This document shows, piece by piece, positions 9,652 to 18,900 of a DNA stretch of 64,000 nucleotides. This stretch comes from Pseudohalocynthiibacter aestuariivivens (GTDB lineage: Bacteria > Pseudomonadota > Alphaproteobacteria > Rhodobacterales > Rhodobacteraceae). The notes below the pieces were generated by a model. It was given only the letters and a program-made list of their open reading frames with translations, searched no databases and was not told the origin of the DNA. Position 1 is the first letter of the stretch; each line of letters opens with the position of its first letter. The DNA lies in contig NZ_JAGFNU010000003.1 in the NCBI RefSeq assembly GCF_018457175.1, positions 62,001 to 126,000 of the forward strand, in the 5' to 3' direction. Both the position numbers and the translations under genes were made by a program.

Positions 9652-10782
9652 ATGTCGAATGGTCCATTGAACGGGATCCGTATTCTTGAAGTTGAAGCGA
9701 TCGGACCCGGCCCCTTCGCCGCTATGATGCTCGCGGATCTCGGCGCTGATGTGATTGTCGTGCATCGACCGCGTACCGGGCCATTGCCTGGCCTGAAAGA
9801 CAAGCCTCTCACCGATCGCGGCAAACGCTCGATCCTGCTCGATCTGAAGTCGGAGGCGGACCGGGAAACCTTCCTGCGCCTTGCGGCGCGCGCCGATGGA
9901 CTGATCGAGGGTTTTCGACCGGGTGTTATGGAGCGACTGGGCCTTGGCCCTAAAGAGTGCCAAAAGGTCAATCCCCGGCTTGTCTACGGTCGGATGACCG
10001 GTTGGGGTCAGGATGGGCCACAAGCCCCCCTCGCCGGGCATGACCTGAATTATTTGGCCCTTGCCGGGGCGCTCTGGTCGGCGGCATTACCACACGAACG
10101 CCCGTCTGTTCCGCCAACCCTTCTTGGCGATATCGGCGGTGGGGCGCTCTATCTCGTAACCGGCATGCTGGCCGGGTTTCTGGCTGCTGAGCGCAGTGGC
10201 AGTGGCACGGTTGTGGATGCCGCGATCTTTGACGGGGCGGCCCATTTGCAAAACCTGTTGCTTTCCGTAGACGGGTCAACTGCAGGCGGGCCTCCTGCCC
10301 GATCAAACCCTTTAGTCGGCGCCCACTGGTCACGCACCTATCGCTGCGCCGATGATCGGTTCGTGAGTGTCCAATGTCTCGAACCAAAGTTCTACCTGAC
10401 TTTTCTGGAGCGGATGGGGCTGGAAGACGACGCGGATTTTCTAGCCAATCAGTTTACTCCAGCGGCGTGGCCCCGGCTGGCTGACCAGCTTTCAGCGCGG
10501 TTTGCAGAACACCCTTTGCACTATTGGGAAGCGTTGTTCCAAGAAACAGACGCCTGCGTGGCACCCGTTCTTTCACCTGAAGAATCCTTTTGGACTCCGC
10601 ACAATCACGCGCGCCAGACATGGCATGAAACTGAGGATGGTTTGCAGGCGGTGGCGGCCCCGCGTTTTTCAGGTTGGCCAGTATCATCACCCCCGCCCGT
10701 TCCAGATCGTGGTCAGCACTCCGCTGAAATCATGGCTGAGCTTGCGTCGGAATTCGCAGAGGTCTCGCAGAAGAAATCTTGA
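9652..10782 (+). CDS. CaiB/BaiF family, alpha-methylacyl-CoA racemase
   Basis: A class III CoA-transferase fold protein of 376 aa. The three racemase residues known from the Mycobacterium enzyme MCR are in place: His130 (in AGHDLNYLALAG), Asp160 (LLGDIGGG) and Glu244 (CLEPKFY). This favours alpha-methylacyl-CoA racemase, which interconverts 2-methylacyl-CoA epimers in branched-chain acid breakdown, over a CoA transferase. AAGGA before the ATG at 9652 decides the start; an in-frame GTG at 9607 is unlikely. It stands alone, divergent from the methyltransferase. Confidence 0.85.
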   Translation: MSNGPLNGIRILEVEAIGPGPFAAMMLADLGADVIVVHRPRTGPLPGLKDKPLTDRGKRSILLDLKSEADRETFLRLAARADGLIEGFRPGVMERLGLGPKECQKVNPRLVYGRMTGWGQDGPQAPLAGHDLNYLALAGALWSAALPHERPSVPPTLLGDIGGGALYLVTGMLAGFLAAERSGSGTVVDAAIFDGAAHLQNLLLSVDGSTAGGPPARSNPLVGAHWSRTYRCADDRFVSVQCLEPKFYLTFLERMGLEDDADFLANQFTPAAWPRLADQLSARFAEHPLHYWEALFQETDACVAPVLSPEESFWTPHNHARQTWHETEDGLQAVAAPRFSGWPVSSPPPVPDRGQHSAEIMAELASEFAEVSQKKS

Positions 10783-10943
10783 GCGTACTCCGCTCACCAA
10801 CACCACTGATGAACGTTCGTAAAACTCACAGGTCAGACTTGGGACCACGACGTACCGAACGGGTGCTGATATAGGTGTCTAACGTAAGCAAACCCGTGCG
10901 CCGCACGGACAGAGCCGAGCCGCCCCCACGAGGCGGCCGGGCT

Positions 10944-10978
10944 CAAAATAAAAACGGGCCGCCCAATCTGGCGACCCG
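10944..10978 (-). terminator. Intrinsic terminator of ndk
   Basis: Read on the minus strand, a stem of CGGG/CCCG and GCC/GGC closing a short loop is followed by TTTTTATTTT, 25 bp beyond the ndk stop. A second GC-rich inverted repeat lies just beyond at 10913-10944. Confidence 0.75.
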
Positions 10979-11002
10979 CTCAATCTTAAGTTCTGAGTTC
11001 TA

Positions 11003-11425
11003 TTAGCCGACGAGTTCAAGGCCCGAGAAGAAGTAAGCGATTTCAACAGCCGCGGTTTCCGGCGCGTCCGAGCCGTGGACCGAGTTTTCGCCGATAGACA
11101 GCGCGTATTCCTTGCGGATCGTGCCATCAGCCGCTTCTGCCGGGTTTGTTGCGCCCATGACTTCGCGGTTTTTCGCGATTGCGTCTTCGCCTTCGAGAAC
11201 CTGAACAACGATCGGCTCAGAGCTCATGAATTCGCAAAGTTCATCGTAGAACGGGCGCTCTTTGTGAACTTCATAAAACACGCCAGCCTGCGCTTTGGTC
11301 AGGTGGATGCGTTTGGACGCCACGATACGCAGGCCTGCGGCCTCGAATTTCGCGGCGATGGCACCGGTCAGGTTGCGTTTGGTTGCATCGGGTTTGATGA
11401 TCGAAAAGGTGCGTTGGATCGCCAT
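11003..11425 (-). CDS. ndk: Nucleoside diphosphate kinase
   Basis: Transfers the gamma-phosphate from ATP to nucleoside diphosphates through a phosphohistidine. The 140-aa length is standard. The catalytic histidine is His117 in NSVHGSD, and the N-terminal signature [11 protein letters not shown] is represented by [11 protein letters not shown]. The ATG at 11425 is preceded by GAGAGA; the upstream extension of the frame is spurious. It is followed by a clear terminator and is divergent from the ABC-F gene. Confidence 0.97.
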   Translation of the reverse strand: MAIQRTFSIIKPDATKRNLTGAIAAKFEAAGLRIVASKRIHLTKAQAGVFYEVHKERPFYDELCEFMSSEPIVVQVLEGEDAIAKNREVMGATNPAEAADGTIRKEYALSIGENSVHGSDAPETAAVEIAYFFSGLELVG

Positions 11426-11555
11426 GTCAGTCTCTCTTTGCTTGCTGTCAGCCCGGCCCCTGCCCAGCTGTGAAATTTGCGGCCCTGCTAACACGCGTAG
11501 GAACGCTTGAAAAGCTGTGATTGACGCCAAGGCGCGGTTGATGCACACCGCGCGC

Positions 11556-13403
11556 ATGTTGCGTATTACTGATCTGAACTATTCCGTTGAAGGCCGCCCT
11601 CTGTTTGAGGGTGCTTTTGCGACGATTCCCACAGGCCACAAGGTTGGCCTGATCGGCCGCAATGGCGCTGGGAAAACCACGCTGTTCAAATTGATCCGCG
11701 GTGAAATACCGCTTGAAGGAGGCACAGTCACAATGCCGGCTCGCGCGCGCATAGGCGGTGTTGCGCAAGAGGTACCCTCAAACGAGGTTTCACTGATCGA
11801 TACGGTGCTGGCTGCTGATACGGAACGCGCCAATCTTTTGGAAGAAGCCGAGACAGCAACTGACCCGTCCCGCATTGCCGAGGTACAGACCCGACTGGCC
11901 GATATTGATGCATGGTCGGCCGAGGCGCGTGCAGGCGCCATTTTGCGCGGGCTTGGGTTTGACCACGCAGACCAGCAAAAACCATGTTCCGCCTATTCCG
12001 GCGGTTGGCGGATGCGTGTGGCCCTTGCAGCTGTGCTGTTTTCTGCGCCCGACTATCTGCTGCTTGACGAGCCAACCAACTATCTGGACCTTGAAGGCGC
12101 GCTTTGGCTTGAAAACTACCTGTCGAAATACCCGCATACTGTTCTGATCATCAGCCACGACCGAGAGTTGCTGAACCGTGCTGTTGGCGCGATCCTGCAT
12201 CTCGAAAACAAGACACTGACCTATTATTCCGGCCCCTATGACCAGTTTGCCCGCCAGCGCGCCGAGCAACGCGCGGTTCAGGCCGCGCAGGCCAAAAAGC
12301 AAGACCTGCGTCGCGCCCATTTGCAAAGCTTCGTTGACCGTTTCAAGGCCAAAGCCTCAAAAGCAAAACAAGCTCAGTCGCGCGTTAAAATGCTCGAGAA
12401 AATGCAGCCGATCACAGCGCCTGAAGATCAGGCGCGCACGGTTTTCAGCTTTCCAGAGCCGGAAGAGCTTTCACCACCCATCATTTCGACCGAAGGCGTA
12501 TCGGTCGGCTATGGCGATACAGTCGTTCTGCGGAACATGGATTTACGCATTGATCAGGACGATCGGATCGCTTTACTTGGTAAGAATGGAGAGGGAAAAT
12601 CCACTCTTGCCAAGTTGTTATCGAACAGACTTAAACCAATGGGCGGGCGAATGACGACGTCCAACAAGTTGCGCGTCGGCTTTTTCGCGCAACACCAGGT
12701 CGAGGAATTATACATCGACGAAACGCCAATTCAGCACCTCGTGCGCGAACGCCCCAATGAAGGGCAGGCAAAGATACGGGCACGCCTTGCAAGTTTTGGA
12801 TTGGGCGCTGATCAGGCTGAAACACCCGTGGGCCGCTTGTCCGGGGGACAAAAGGCACGGCTGTCACTCTTGCTTGCCACCCTTCCCGCGCCACATCTGC
12901 TGATTCTCGATGAGCCGACCAACCACCTTGATATCGAAAGCCGCGAAGCGCTGGTGAACGCGCTGACGGCTTATTCAGGTGCGGTGATCCTCGTCAGTCA
13001 CGACATGCATCTTCTTAGCCTCGTTGCAGACAGGCTTTGGCTCGTCAAAGGCGGCACAGTCAAACCTTACGATGACGATCTTCCGTCTTATCGCAAGATG
13101 CTATTGTCGCGCGACACGCCAACCAAACCCGCAAAAGCAAAGCCCGCACCGGTAAAAGCATCACGCGATACGTTGCAATCCTTGCGCGCCGAGGTGCGTA
13201 AATGCGAGGAACGGCTGGAAAAACTAAACGAGATGGGTGAAAAACTGGCAAAGAAACTCGCAGATCCAGCGATCTATGAACCCGAGCGAATCGCTGAATC
13301 GGCCGTCTGGCAAAAGAAATACGCAGAGGTGCGGGACGCACAGGAACGCGCCGAAAATTTGTGGCTAAAAGCGCAAAGTAAGCTAGAAAAAGCAGAGACT
13401 TAG
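11556..13403 (+). CDS. ABC-F family ATPase (YheS-like ribosome-associated factor)
   Basis: A soluble protein of 615 aa with two ABC ATPase domains and no membrane segments. Walker A motifs are GRNGAGKT (residues 34-41) and GKNGEGKST (about 341-349), with signatures YSGGWRMR and LSGGQKAR. The interdomain linker is long and basic ([21 protein letters not shown]), as in YheS-type factors that contact the ribosomal E site. A C-terminal coiled coil of about 80 residues follows. Start choice is uncertain (11541 is also possible). No antibiotic-resistance role is implied by context. Confidence 0.9.
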   Translation: MLRITDLNYSVEGRPLFEGAFATIPTGHKVGLIGRNGAGKTTLFKLIRGEIPLEGGTVTMPARARIGGVAQEVPSNEVSLIDTVLAADTERANLLEEAETATDPSRIAEVQTRLADIDAWSAEARAGAILRGLGFDHADQQKPCSAYSGGWRMRVALAAVLFSAPDYLLLDEPTNYLDLEGALWLENYLSKYPHTVLIISHDRELLNRAVGAILHLENKTLTYYSGPYDQFARQRAEQRAVQAAQAKKQDLRRAHLQSFVDRFKAKASKAKQAQSRVKMLEKMQPITAPEDQARTVFSFPEPEELSPPIISTEGVSVGYGDTVVLRNMDLRIDQDDRIALLGKNGEGKSTLAKLLSNRLKPMGGRMTTSNKLRVGFFAQHQVEELYIDETPIQHLVRERPNEGQAKIRARLASFGLGADQAETPVGRLSGGQKARLSLLLATLPAPHLLILDEPTNHLDIESREALVNALTAYSGAVILVSHDMHLLSLVADRLWLVKGGTVKPYDDDLPSYRKMLLSRDTPTKPAKAKPAPVKASRDTLQSLRAEVRKCEERLEKLNEMGEKLAKKLADPAIYEPERIAESAVWQKKYAEVRDAQERAENLWLKAQSKLEKAET

Positions 13404-13405
13404 AC

Positions 13406-14023
13406 GTGGAAGTTGCAGCACTCCTTACGGCTTTCATAACGCTGATTGTGGTGATAGACCCTATTGGTCTTGCTCCTTTGTTTGTTGCATTGACGCAAGG
13501 GATGACAACGGCTGAACGCCGTGCCATAGCGTTACGCGCCTGCTTAATCTCTGTCGGTCTATTGACCCTGTTTGGATTGTTTGGCGAAGCGGTTCTTGGA
13601 TTTGCCGGAATTTCGCTATCTGCTTTCCGGATTGCTGGCGGTATCCTCTTGTTTCTTACCGCCCTTGATATGTTGTTTGAACGGCGCACGCAGCGGCGGC
13701 GTGGGCAGGCCTCTCGTGCCAACGACCCATCGGTCTTTCCCCTTGCTACCCCTTTGATCAGTGGCCCTGGCGCAATTGCGTCAATGATTTTGCTGACAGG
13801 ACAGGCCGGTGGTGAATGGAGCGGTATCCTTGCCATTCATCTGGTAATGATTGCGGTAATCACTGTCGTTTTGATGTTCTTTTTAGCTGCCGGTCTGCTG
13901 GAGCGTTTGCTAGGAGAAACCGGCATCAACGTTGTTACACGTTTGTTGGGCATGCTGTTGGCCGCACTTTCGGTACAATTTGTGATCGACGGATTGCGGT
14001 CTGTTGGTGTCATTGCGGGCTGA
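13406..14023 (+). CDS. MarC family integral membrane protein
   Basis: A 205-aa protein with about six hydrophobic segments and the family N-terminus (ITLIVVIDPIGLAPLFVALTQGM), plus LATPLISGPGAIASMILL. The function of the MarC/UPF0056 family is unresolved; the earlier multiple-antibiotic-resistance assignment was withdrawn. It begins with GTG two bases after the ABC-F stop, so it is probably co-transcribed with it. Confidence 0.9.
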   Translation: MEVAALLTAFITLIVVIDPIGLAPLFVALTQGMTTAERRAIALRACLISVGLLTLFGLFGEAVLGFAGISLSAFRIAGGILLFLTALDMLFERRTQRRRGQASRANDPSVFPLATPLISGPGAIASMILLTGQAGGEWSGILAIHLVMIAVITVVLMFFLAAGLLERLLGETGINVVTRLLGMLLAALSVQFVIDGLRSVGVIAG

Positions 14024-14051
14024 GGTTCCTATATAGGATTTGAAAGGAACC
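14024..14051 (+). promoter_or_regulatory. Hairpin that would cover the next gene's ribosome-binding site
   Basis: GGTTCCT (14024-14030) directly follows the marC stop codon and pairs perfectly with AGGAACC (14045-14051), which includes the AAAGGA ribosome-binding site of the aspartic protease gene at 14055. Ribosomes finishing marC would open it, suggesting translational coupling. This is inferred from sequence only. Confidence 0.4.
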
Positions 14052-14054
14052 AAC

Positions 14055-14636
14055 ATGCCGGGCGATTCACTTGCGCAAATCATTTATCTTGTCCTTCTGG
14101 GAACGGCCGTTGTTGGTTGGTTCATAGCGTCAAACCGCAATTCTTTGGGAAAAACAGCCCAGCACGCGACAATCTGGGGGCTGATATTTATCGGTGTCGT
14201 CGCAGCAGTAGGTCTTTGGGGCGATATCCGCGACGATATCCTGCCGCAGCAAAGTTACATCAATGAAGGGGCAACTATTGAAGTTCCAAGGTCCCCTGAC
14301 GGTCACTTTTACCTCACGCTTCAAATCAAGGGGCAGCCGGTTCGATTTACGGTGGACACTGGCGCAACTTACATCGTCTTGTCACCGGATGACGCGCGCC
14401 GAATTGGAATCAACCCTGAAACGCTCGCGTATTTGGGGCAAGCCGAAACCGCAAATGGAACGGTACGAACCGCCCGCGTGAAACTGGACAACGTTCTTTT
14501 GGGACCGATCATTGAAGATAACATCCCCGCCTACGTGAACGAGGCGGATATGGATAGCTCGCTTCTTGGGATGTCCTATCTCAACCGTTTTGAGCGTATC
14601 GAAATTGCCAATGGCAAACTGGTCTTAACCCGCTAG
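14055..14636 (+). CDS. Retropepsin-like aspartic protease, TIGR02281/clan AA type, membrane-anchored
   Basis: The 193-aa protein has two N-terminal transmembrane segments (about residues 7-25 and 39-55) and then a single retroviral-type aspartic protease domain. The active-site motif is Asp101-Thr-Gly-Ala in FTVDTGATYIVLS, and LLGMSYLNRF supplies the second conserved region. As one domain holds one catalytic Asp, it should act as a dimer. Its substrate is unknown. The ATG at 14055 follows AAAGGA. It converges on holC with a 4-bp overlap. Confidence 0.85.
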   Translation: MPGDSLAQIIYLVLLGTAVVGWFIASNRNSLGKTAQHATIWGLIFIGVVAAVGLWGDIRDDILPQQSYINEGATIEVPRSPDGHFYLTLQIKGQPVRFTVDTGATYIVLSPDDARRIGINPETLAYLGQAETANGTVRTARVKLDNVLLGPIIEDNIPAYVNEADMDSSLLGMSYLNRFERIEIANGKLVLTR

Positions 14637-15091
14637 CGTTCTGCCTTTTTCGTCCAGCTACCGTTATCCTGCGCCCAGTACTGGGCGCTGCATCCGGCAT
14701 CTGTCAGGGTTTTCCACTGTGCCCGAGCCTTATCAACTGCGTCCGTGTCGTTACCGTCGAACAGAATGCAGACCCGTTCCATCGCAGTCACTACCTCTGG
14801 CTCTACATCGGCCCCATCGACTGACATGAGACAGCTTGCGCCATTCTGAAAATCATCATTTGTTGTCAACAAGATAGGCTGATCTGCATCGTATGTTCCA
14901 CCCGCAAGACCATGCGCGAGAAACGCATCGCCCGCGCCAAGCCAGAGACGCTGATCAAGCCAGATCATTCGCTCTGCTGAACACCCAAGAACAGCGCACC
15001 GCCAGCCCGCCTGATCTGCCTTGCCCAAGAGCATGGCCAGAGTATGTTCAAGCGGACTTTCGGTTAAGTGGTAAAAGAACGCAGCGCCCAT
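14633..15091 (-). CDS. holC: DNA polymerase III chi subunit (HolC)
   Basis: The chi subunit links the clamp loader to single-strand binding protein. At 152 aa it matches the family, with an N-terminal FYHLTESPLEHTLAMLLGKA and central DAFLAHG and QPILLTT motifs. It overlaps the end of pepA by one base, the usual pepA-holC arrangement in proteobacteria. Confidence 0.9.
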   Translation of the reverse strand: MGAAFFYHLTESPLEHTLAMLLGKADQAGWRCAVLGCSAERMIWLDQRLWLGAGDAFLAHGLAGGTYDADQPILLTTNDDFQNGASCLMSVDGADVEPEVVTAMERVCILFDGNDTDAVDKARAQWKTLTDAGCSAQYWAQDNGSWTKKAER

Positions 15092-16560
15092 CAGCGCTCA
15101 AACATGTCGTGGATCATACGGTCAAGTGACATGACCCCCCAGCCTGTCGCGCCTTTGGGTGCAAAACTGGTTTCCGCCGCAACACTTGCGACCCCTGCAA
15201 TATCAAGGTGAATCCAGGGCATGTCTTCCTTCACGAACCTTTGCAGGAACTGCGCCGCAGTGATCGAACCCGCAGGCCTCCCGCCAACGTTTTTCATATC
15301 GGCAATCCGCGATTTGATCTGTTTGTCATAGGCTTTGCCCAGTGGCATGCGCCATGCGCCTTCGCCTTCAGCTTTAGCTGCTTTCAGAAACGCGTTGCAC
15401 AGCGCGTCATCATTGGAAAATACACCCGCATTTTCGTGCCCTAGGCCGATGATGATCGCACCCGTCAGTGTTGCAAGATCAATCATCCCTGATGGCTTAA
15501 ACCGTTCCTGCGCGTACCAGAGGACATCTGCCAGAACCAAACGCCCTTCAGCGTCCGTGTTGATGATTTCAACAGTGTCGCCCTTCATTGACTTCACAAC
15601 ATCGCCGGGGCGTGTTGCTTTGCCGTCGGGCATATTTTCAACCAGCCCGACAAGACCAACGACATTTGCCTTGGCTTTGCGCAGCGCCAAGGTGCGCATC
15701 ACACCAGACACGACGCCTGCACCGCCCATGTCCATAGTCATGTCTTCCATGCCAGCGCCCGGTTTCAGGGAAATGCCACCAGTATCAAAAACAACGCCCT
15801 TCCCGACCAAAGCAAAAGGCGCGTCACCTTTTTTGCCGCCGTTCCATTGCATGACCACAACTTTTGTCGGGCTTTCACTTCCTTGTCCGACAGAAAGCAG
15901 GGTGCGCATCCCAAGTTTTTCAAGCGCGTCTTCTTCCAGAATCTCAACGTCGAGCCCCAATTCCTGCATCGCGGCTAGACGCGCTGCAAAATCATCTGTT
16001 GTCAGAACGTTAGCGGGTTCATTTACCAGATCACGAGTGAAAAACACACCCTCCGCAACGGCCGCCTTCGGCGCGGACTCTGCTGCAACCTCCTCGGGTT
16101 TGGACAGCATGATTGTTATGTCGCCGTTTTTTTCTTCTTCATCCGATTTATGGTCAGAAAAATCGTACCCCCGTAGCGCAAGGCCAAGCGAAAGTTCAGC
16201 GGATTTGGCAAGGTTACCCGCCAGAACCAACAAGGGGTTTTTGCCTTTGGATTTGGCAATCGCTGATCCGGCTTTGCGTGCATCCTCGACCGTTGGGCGA
16301 CGGTCAAGACGCGTTACAATAACAGCTTCTGCAGCTAACCCTGCAGGAAACGCAAGTTCACGATTGTCCCCGGCCTTCATTTTAGCGAAGCCCGGGTTTT
16401 CAACCATCCGTTGCAGTGCACCCTTTGTCAGGCGATTCACCCGCCGCGCCGTCTGATCCATGCGACCGTCAGCGCCAAGAAATACCGCAATGCGGCCTTT
16501 CCAATCGGAAATTACGTCCAAGTCTACATCTTTAAAATGGATCACAGCAGGGGTTGTCAT
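15091..16560 (-). CDS. pepA: Leucyl aminopeptidase (M17 family)
   Basis: A cytosolic, two-metal aminopeptidase of 489 aa. The M17 signature NTDAEGRLVLADVLWY is present, as are the metal/lysine segments GKGVVFDTGGISLKP and DMGGAGVVSGVM. The N-terminal domain (about the first 170 residues) is the typical variable half. It starts with ATG at 16560 and is divergent from lptF, with a 118-bp gap. It is first in a two-gene operon with holC. Confidence 0.96.
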   Translation of the reverse strand: MTTPAVIHFKDVDLDVISDWKGRIAVFLGADGRMDQTARRVNRLTKGALQRMVENPGFAKMKAGDNRELAFPAGLAAEAVIVTRLDRRPTVEDARKAGSAIAKSKGKNPLLVLAGNLAKSAELSLGLALRGYDFSDHKSDEEEKNGDITIMLSKPEEVAAESAPKAAVAEGVFFTRDLVNEPANVLTTDDFAARLAAMQELGLDVEILEEDALEKLGMRTLLSVGQGSESPTKVVVMQWNGGKKGDAPFALVGKGVVFDTGGISLKPGAGMEDMTMDMGGAGVVSGVMRTLALRKAKANVVGLVGLVENMPDGKATRPGDVVKSMKGDTVEIINTDAEGRLVLADVLWYAQERFKPSGMIDLATLTGAIIIGLGHENAGVFSNDDALCNAFLKAAKAEGEGAWRMPLGKAYDKQIKSRIADMKNVGGRPAGSITAAQFLQRFVKEDMPWIHLDIAGVASVAAETSFAPKGATGWGVMSLDRMIHDMFER

Positions 16561-16678
16561 GTATGGTCTCCGTAAGCAGGGTTTTGCTATACCTAGTCGC
16601 TGGTTGCATTATTGACCAGATAGCAGTTTTCCCCGCCAGCCAAATCCGCTAGGTTGCGCTGAAACGGGACTAAGGGGG

Positions 16679-17809
16679 ATGAGATTGGCCAGATTCGACA
16701 GATACATGCTGTCGCAATTGATGGTGCTTTTCGGTTTTTTTTCGCTTGTTCTTGTGATGGTCTACTGGATTAACCGCGCCGTTGTTTTGTTTGACCAACT
16801 TATTGCTGACGGACAGTCCGCAACGGTGTTTTTAGAGTTCACCGCGCTCACGCTGCCGCGCGTGGTTCGGGTTGTTTTGCCTATTTCCGCTTTTGCTGCC
16901 TCGGTCTACGTAACAAACCGCCTTTCGACGGAAAGTGAATTGGTTGTTATGCAATCCTCCGGTTACAGCGGGTATCGCCTCGCGCGTCCTGTGTTGTTCT
17001 TCGGTATCGTCGTTGCGCTCATGATGTCTGTTCTCATGCATTTTCTTGTTCCCTCGTCGCTTCGGGCCTTGCACGAAAGACGTGCCGAGATTTCGCAAAA
17101 CGTCACGGCACGGTTTTTGAAGGAAGGCATGTTTTTGCACCCCGCCGACGGCATCACGTTTTATATCCGTGAGATCAGCCCGGCCGGGGAATTGCGTCAC
17201 ATTTTCCTATCTGATGTCCGCAACGCAGACTCTCCCGTAACCTATACTGCAAAACGCGCCTTGTTGGTGCGTGATCCGTCCGGGCCAAAACTTTTGATGT
17301 TTGACGGTCTTGCACAAAATTTCACACCTGACAGCCAGCGTTTAGCAACGACGAGTTTTGCGGATTTCGCATATGACATTGGATCTTTGATTGAGGAAAA
17401 ATCAACGACATCAAGCAACCCGGAGCTCTTGTCGACGTATCAGCTTTTAAACGCGTCCGACGAATTCCTGGAAAGCATCGGGATAAGACGCGCACATTTT
17501 TTATACGAAGCACATTTCAGATTTGCCCAACCTCTTCTTGCGATTGTCACGGCGCTTGTTGGCTTCTCCTGTTTGATGCTTGGTGGCTTTAACCGATTTG
17601 GATTTTGGCGACAAATCGTCGGCGCTATCGTATTATTGATCTTTATAAAAACCTTAGACAACGCCTTGAACGAAATCGCGCAAAATAACGAAAACTATTG
17701 GTTCTTGGTTTACGTTTCTGTCCTAACCGGAATCTTGATCTCTTATCTAATGCTCTGGATTTCCAGCAAACCGATGCTCTTCAAGCGACGACGCAAGGTG
17801 ACTGCATGA
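16679..17809 (+). CDS. lptF: LPS export permease LptF
   Basis: One of the two inner-membrane permeases of the LptBFG transporter that extracts lipopolysaccharide for export. The 376 aa show the YjgP/YjgQ plan: N-terminal hydrophobic segments, a periplasmic beta-jellyroll region (about residues 130-265) and C-terminal hydrophobic segments. The start ATG at 16679 follows AAGGGG. It overlaps lptG by 4 bp (ATGA). LptF was assigned by position as the first of the pair. Confidence 0.92.
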   Translation: MRLARFDRYMLSQLMVLFGFFSLVLVMVYWINRAVVLFDQLIADGQSATVFLEFTALTLPRVVRVVLPISAFAASVYVTNRLSTESELVVMQSSGYSGYRLARPVLFFGIVVALMMSVLMHFLVPSSLRALHERRAEISQNVTARFLKEGMFLHPADGITFYIREISPAGELRHIFLSDVRNADSPVTYTAKRALLVRDPSGPKLLMFDGLAQNFTPDSQRLATTSFADFAYDIGSLIEEKSTTSSNPELLSTYQLLNASDEFLESIGIRRAHFLYEAHFRFAQPLLAIVTALVGFSCLMLGGFNRFGFWRQIVGAIVLLIFIKTLDNALNEIAQNNENYWFLVYVSVLTGILISYLMLWISSKPMLFKRRRKVTA

Positions 17810-18900
17810 CTTTGCATCTTTATTTTGCGCGGCGTTTTTTAAGTGCTTTTGCCAGCATTTTCGCAATTTTTGCGATCATCATGTTTTTGCTTGATATGGT
17901 CGAACAACTTCGGAAATTTGATAGCGAAGTCATCGGTTTCACTGAGATCGTTTCACTGTCAGCCCTGAATGTGCCCCAGTCGATCTACCAGATTTTACCG
18001 CTAATTGTAATTCTGGCTACTTTGACTCTGTTTCTTGGGTTGGCCCGAAGCAGCGAAATGGTTGTTACACGCGCTGCCGGCAGATCAGCCCTTCGGGCGC
18101 TGGTGCCACCAGTTCTGGTGGCCCTTCTGATCGGGGTGCTGGCGGTTGCCGCGCTCAACCCTATCGTTGCCGCGACAACAAAAGAATATGAGGCCCGCGT
18201 CAACCGATACACAAACAACGAGGCAGTCCTTTCGATTTCGCAGGAAGGTTTGTGGTTGCGCCAGGGCGGCTCCGAGGGCCAGACGGTGATACGTGCTTCG
18301 CATGCGAATCTGGACGGAACGCGGCTGCTGGACACGACCTTCATGACATTCTCGAATGATGGCACAGCAATTCGTCGGATTGAGGCCCGCACGGCCTCGC
18401 TTACCTCTGGCGCGTGGGAACTGATCGACGCCAAAGAATGGCGGCTACACAACAGTGACAATCCGGAACGCGACGCAATTTTCCATGAAAACCTGAACCT
18501 TCCGTCCGAACTGACACGCGACCAAATTCGCGACAGCTTTGGAACGCCTGACACGATCCCGATCTGGGATTTACCAGCTTTCATAGAAAGCCTTGACCGG
18601 GCCGGATTTTCGGCAAGCAGGCACAAGGTTTGGCTCCAAATGGAGCTTGCGCTTCCCCTACTGCTTGTTGCGATGGTCATGGTAGGAGCTTGTTTTACCC
18701 TGCGCCACACGCGCTTTGGCCACACGGGGACGATGGTGTTAGGTGCTATCCTGTCTGGGTTTACCTTGTTTTTCATCCGAAACTTCGCCCAGGTTCTGGG
18801 TGAAAGCGGACAAATACCCGGAATTGTCGCCGCCTGGAGCCCACCCGTTGCGGCAATATGTTTGTCTCTGGCGCTTTTATTGCATCTGGAGGATGGCTGA
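17806..18900 (+). CDS. lptG: LPS export permease LptG
   Basis: Partner permease of LptF, 364 aa, with the same topology: N-terminal segments (LHLYFARRFLSAFASIFAIFAI), periplasmic jellyroll and C-terminal segments. The start is set by the 4-bp overlap with lptF, and its stop overlaps the lptD start by one base (TGATG). The ATPase lptB and the bridge genes lptA/lptC are not in the window. Confidence 0.92.
   Translation: MTLHLYFARRFLSAFASIFAIFAIIMFLLDMVEQLRKFDSEVIGFTEIVSLSALNVPQSIYQILPLIVILATLTLFLGLARSSEMVVTRAAGRSALRALVPPVLVALLIGVLAVAALNPIVAATTKEYEARVNRYTNNEAVLSISQEGLWLRQGGSEGQTVIRASHANLDGTRLLDTTFMTFSNDGTAIRRIEARTASLTSGAWELIDAKEWRLHNSDNPERDAIFHENLNLPSELTRDQIRDSFGTPDTIPIWDLPAFIESLDRAGFSASRHKVWLQMELALPLLLVAMVMVGACFTLRHTRFGHTGTMVLGAILSGFTLFFIRNFAQVLGESGQIPGIVAAWSPPVAAICLSLALLLHLEDG

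Noticed and set aside
13060-13836. 258-codon minus-strand frame across the ABC-F and marC genes
   Set aside because: It spans two genuine genes on the opposite strand and has the low-complexity Arg/Pro/Ala content of a shadow frame.
15335-16456. Long plus-strand open frame (373 codons) antisense to pepA
   Set aside because: It is Ser/Pro/Arg-rich, without a domain, and mirrors the codon usage of pepA, whose motifs are all in place on the other strand.
17985-18776. 263-codon minus-strand frame inside lptG
   Set aside because: Shadow of lptG; composition is Arg/Ser-rich and there is no ribosome-binding site or family match.
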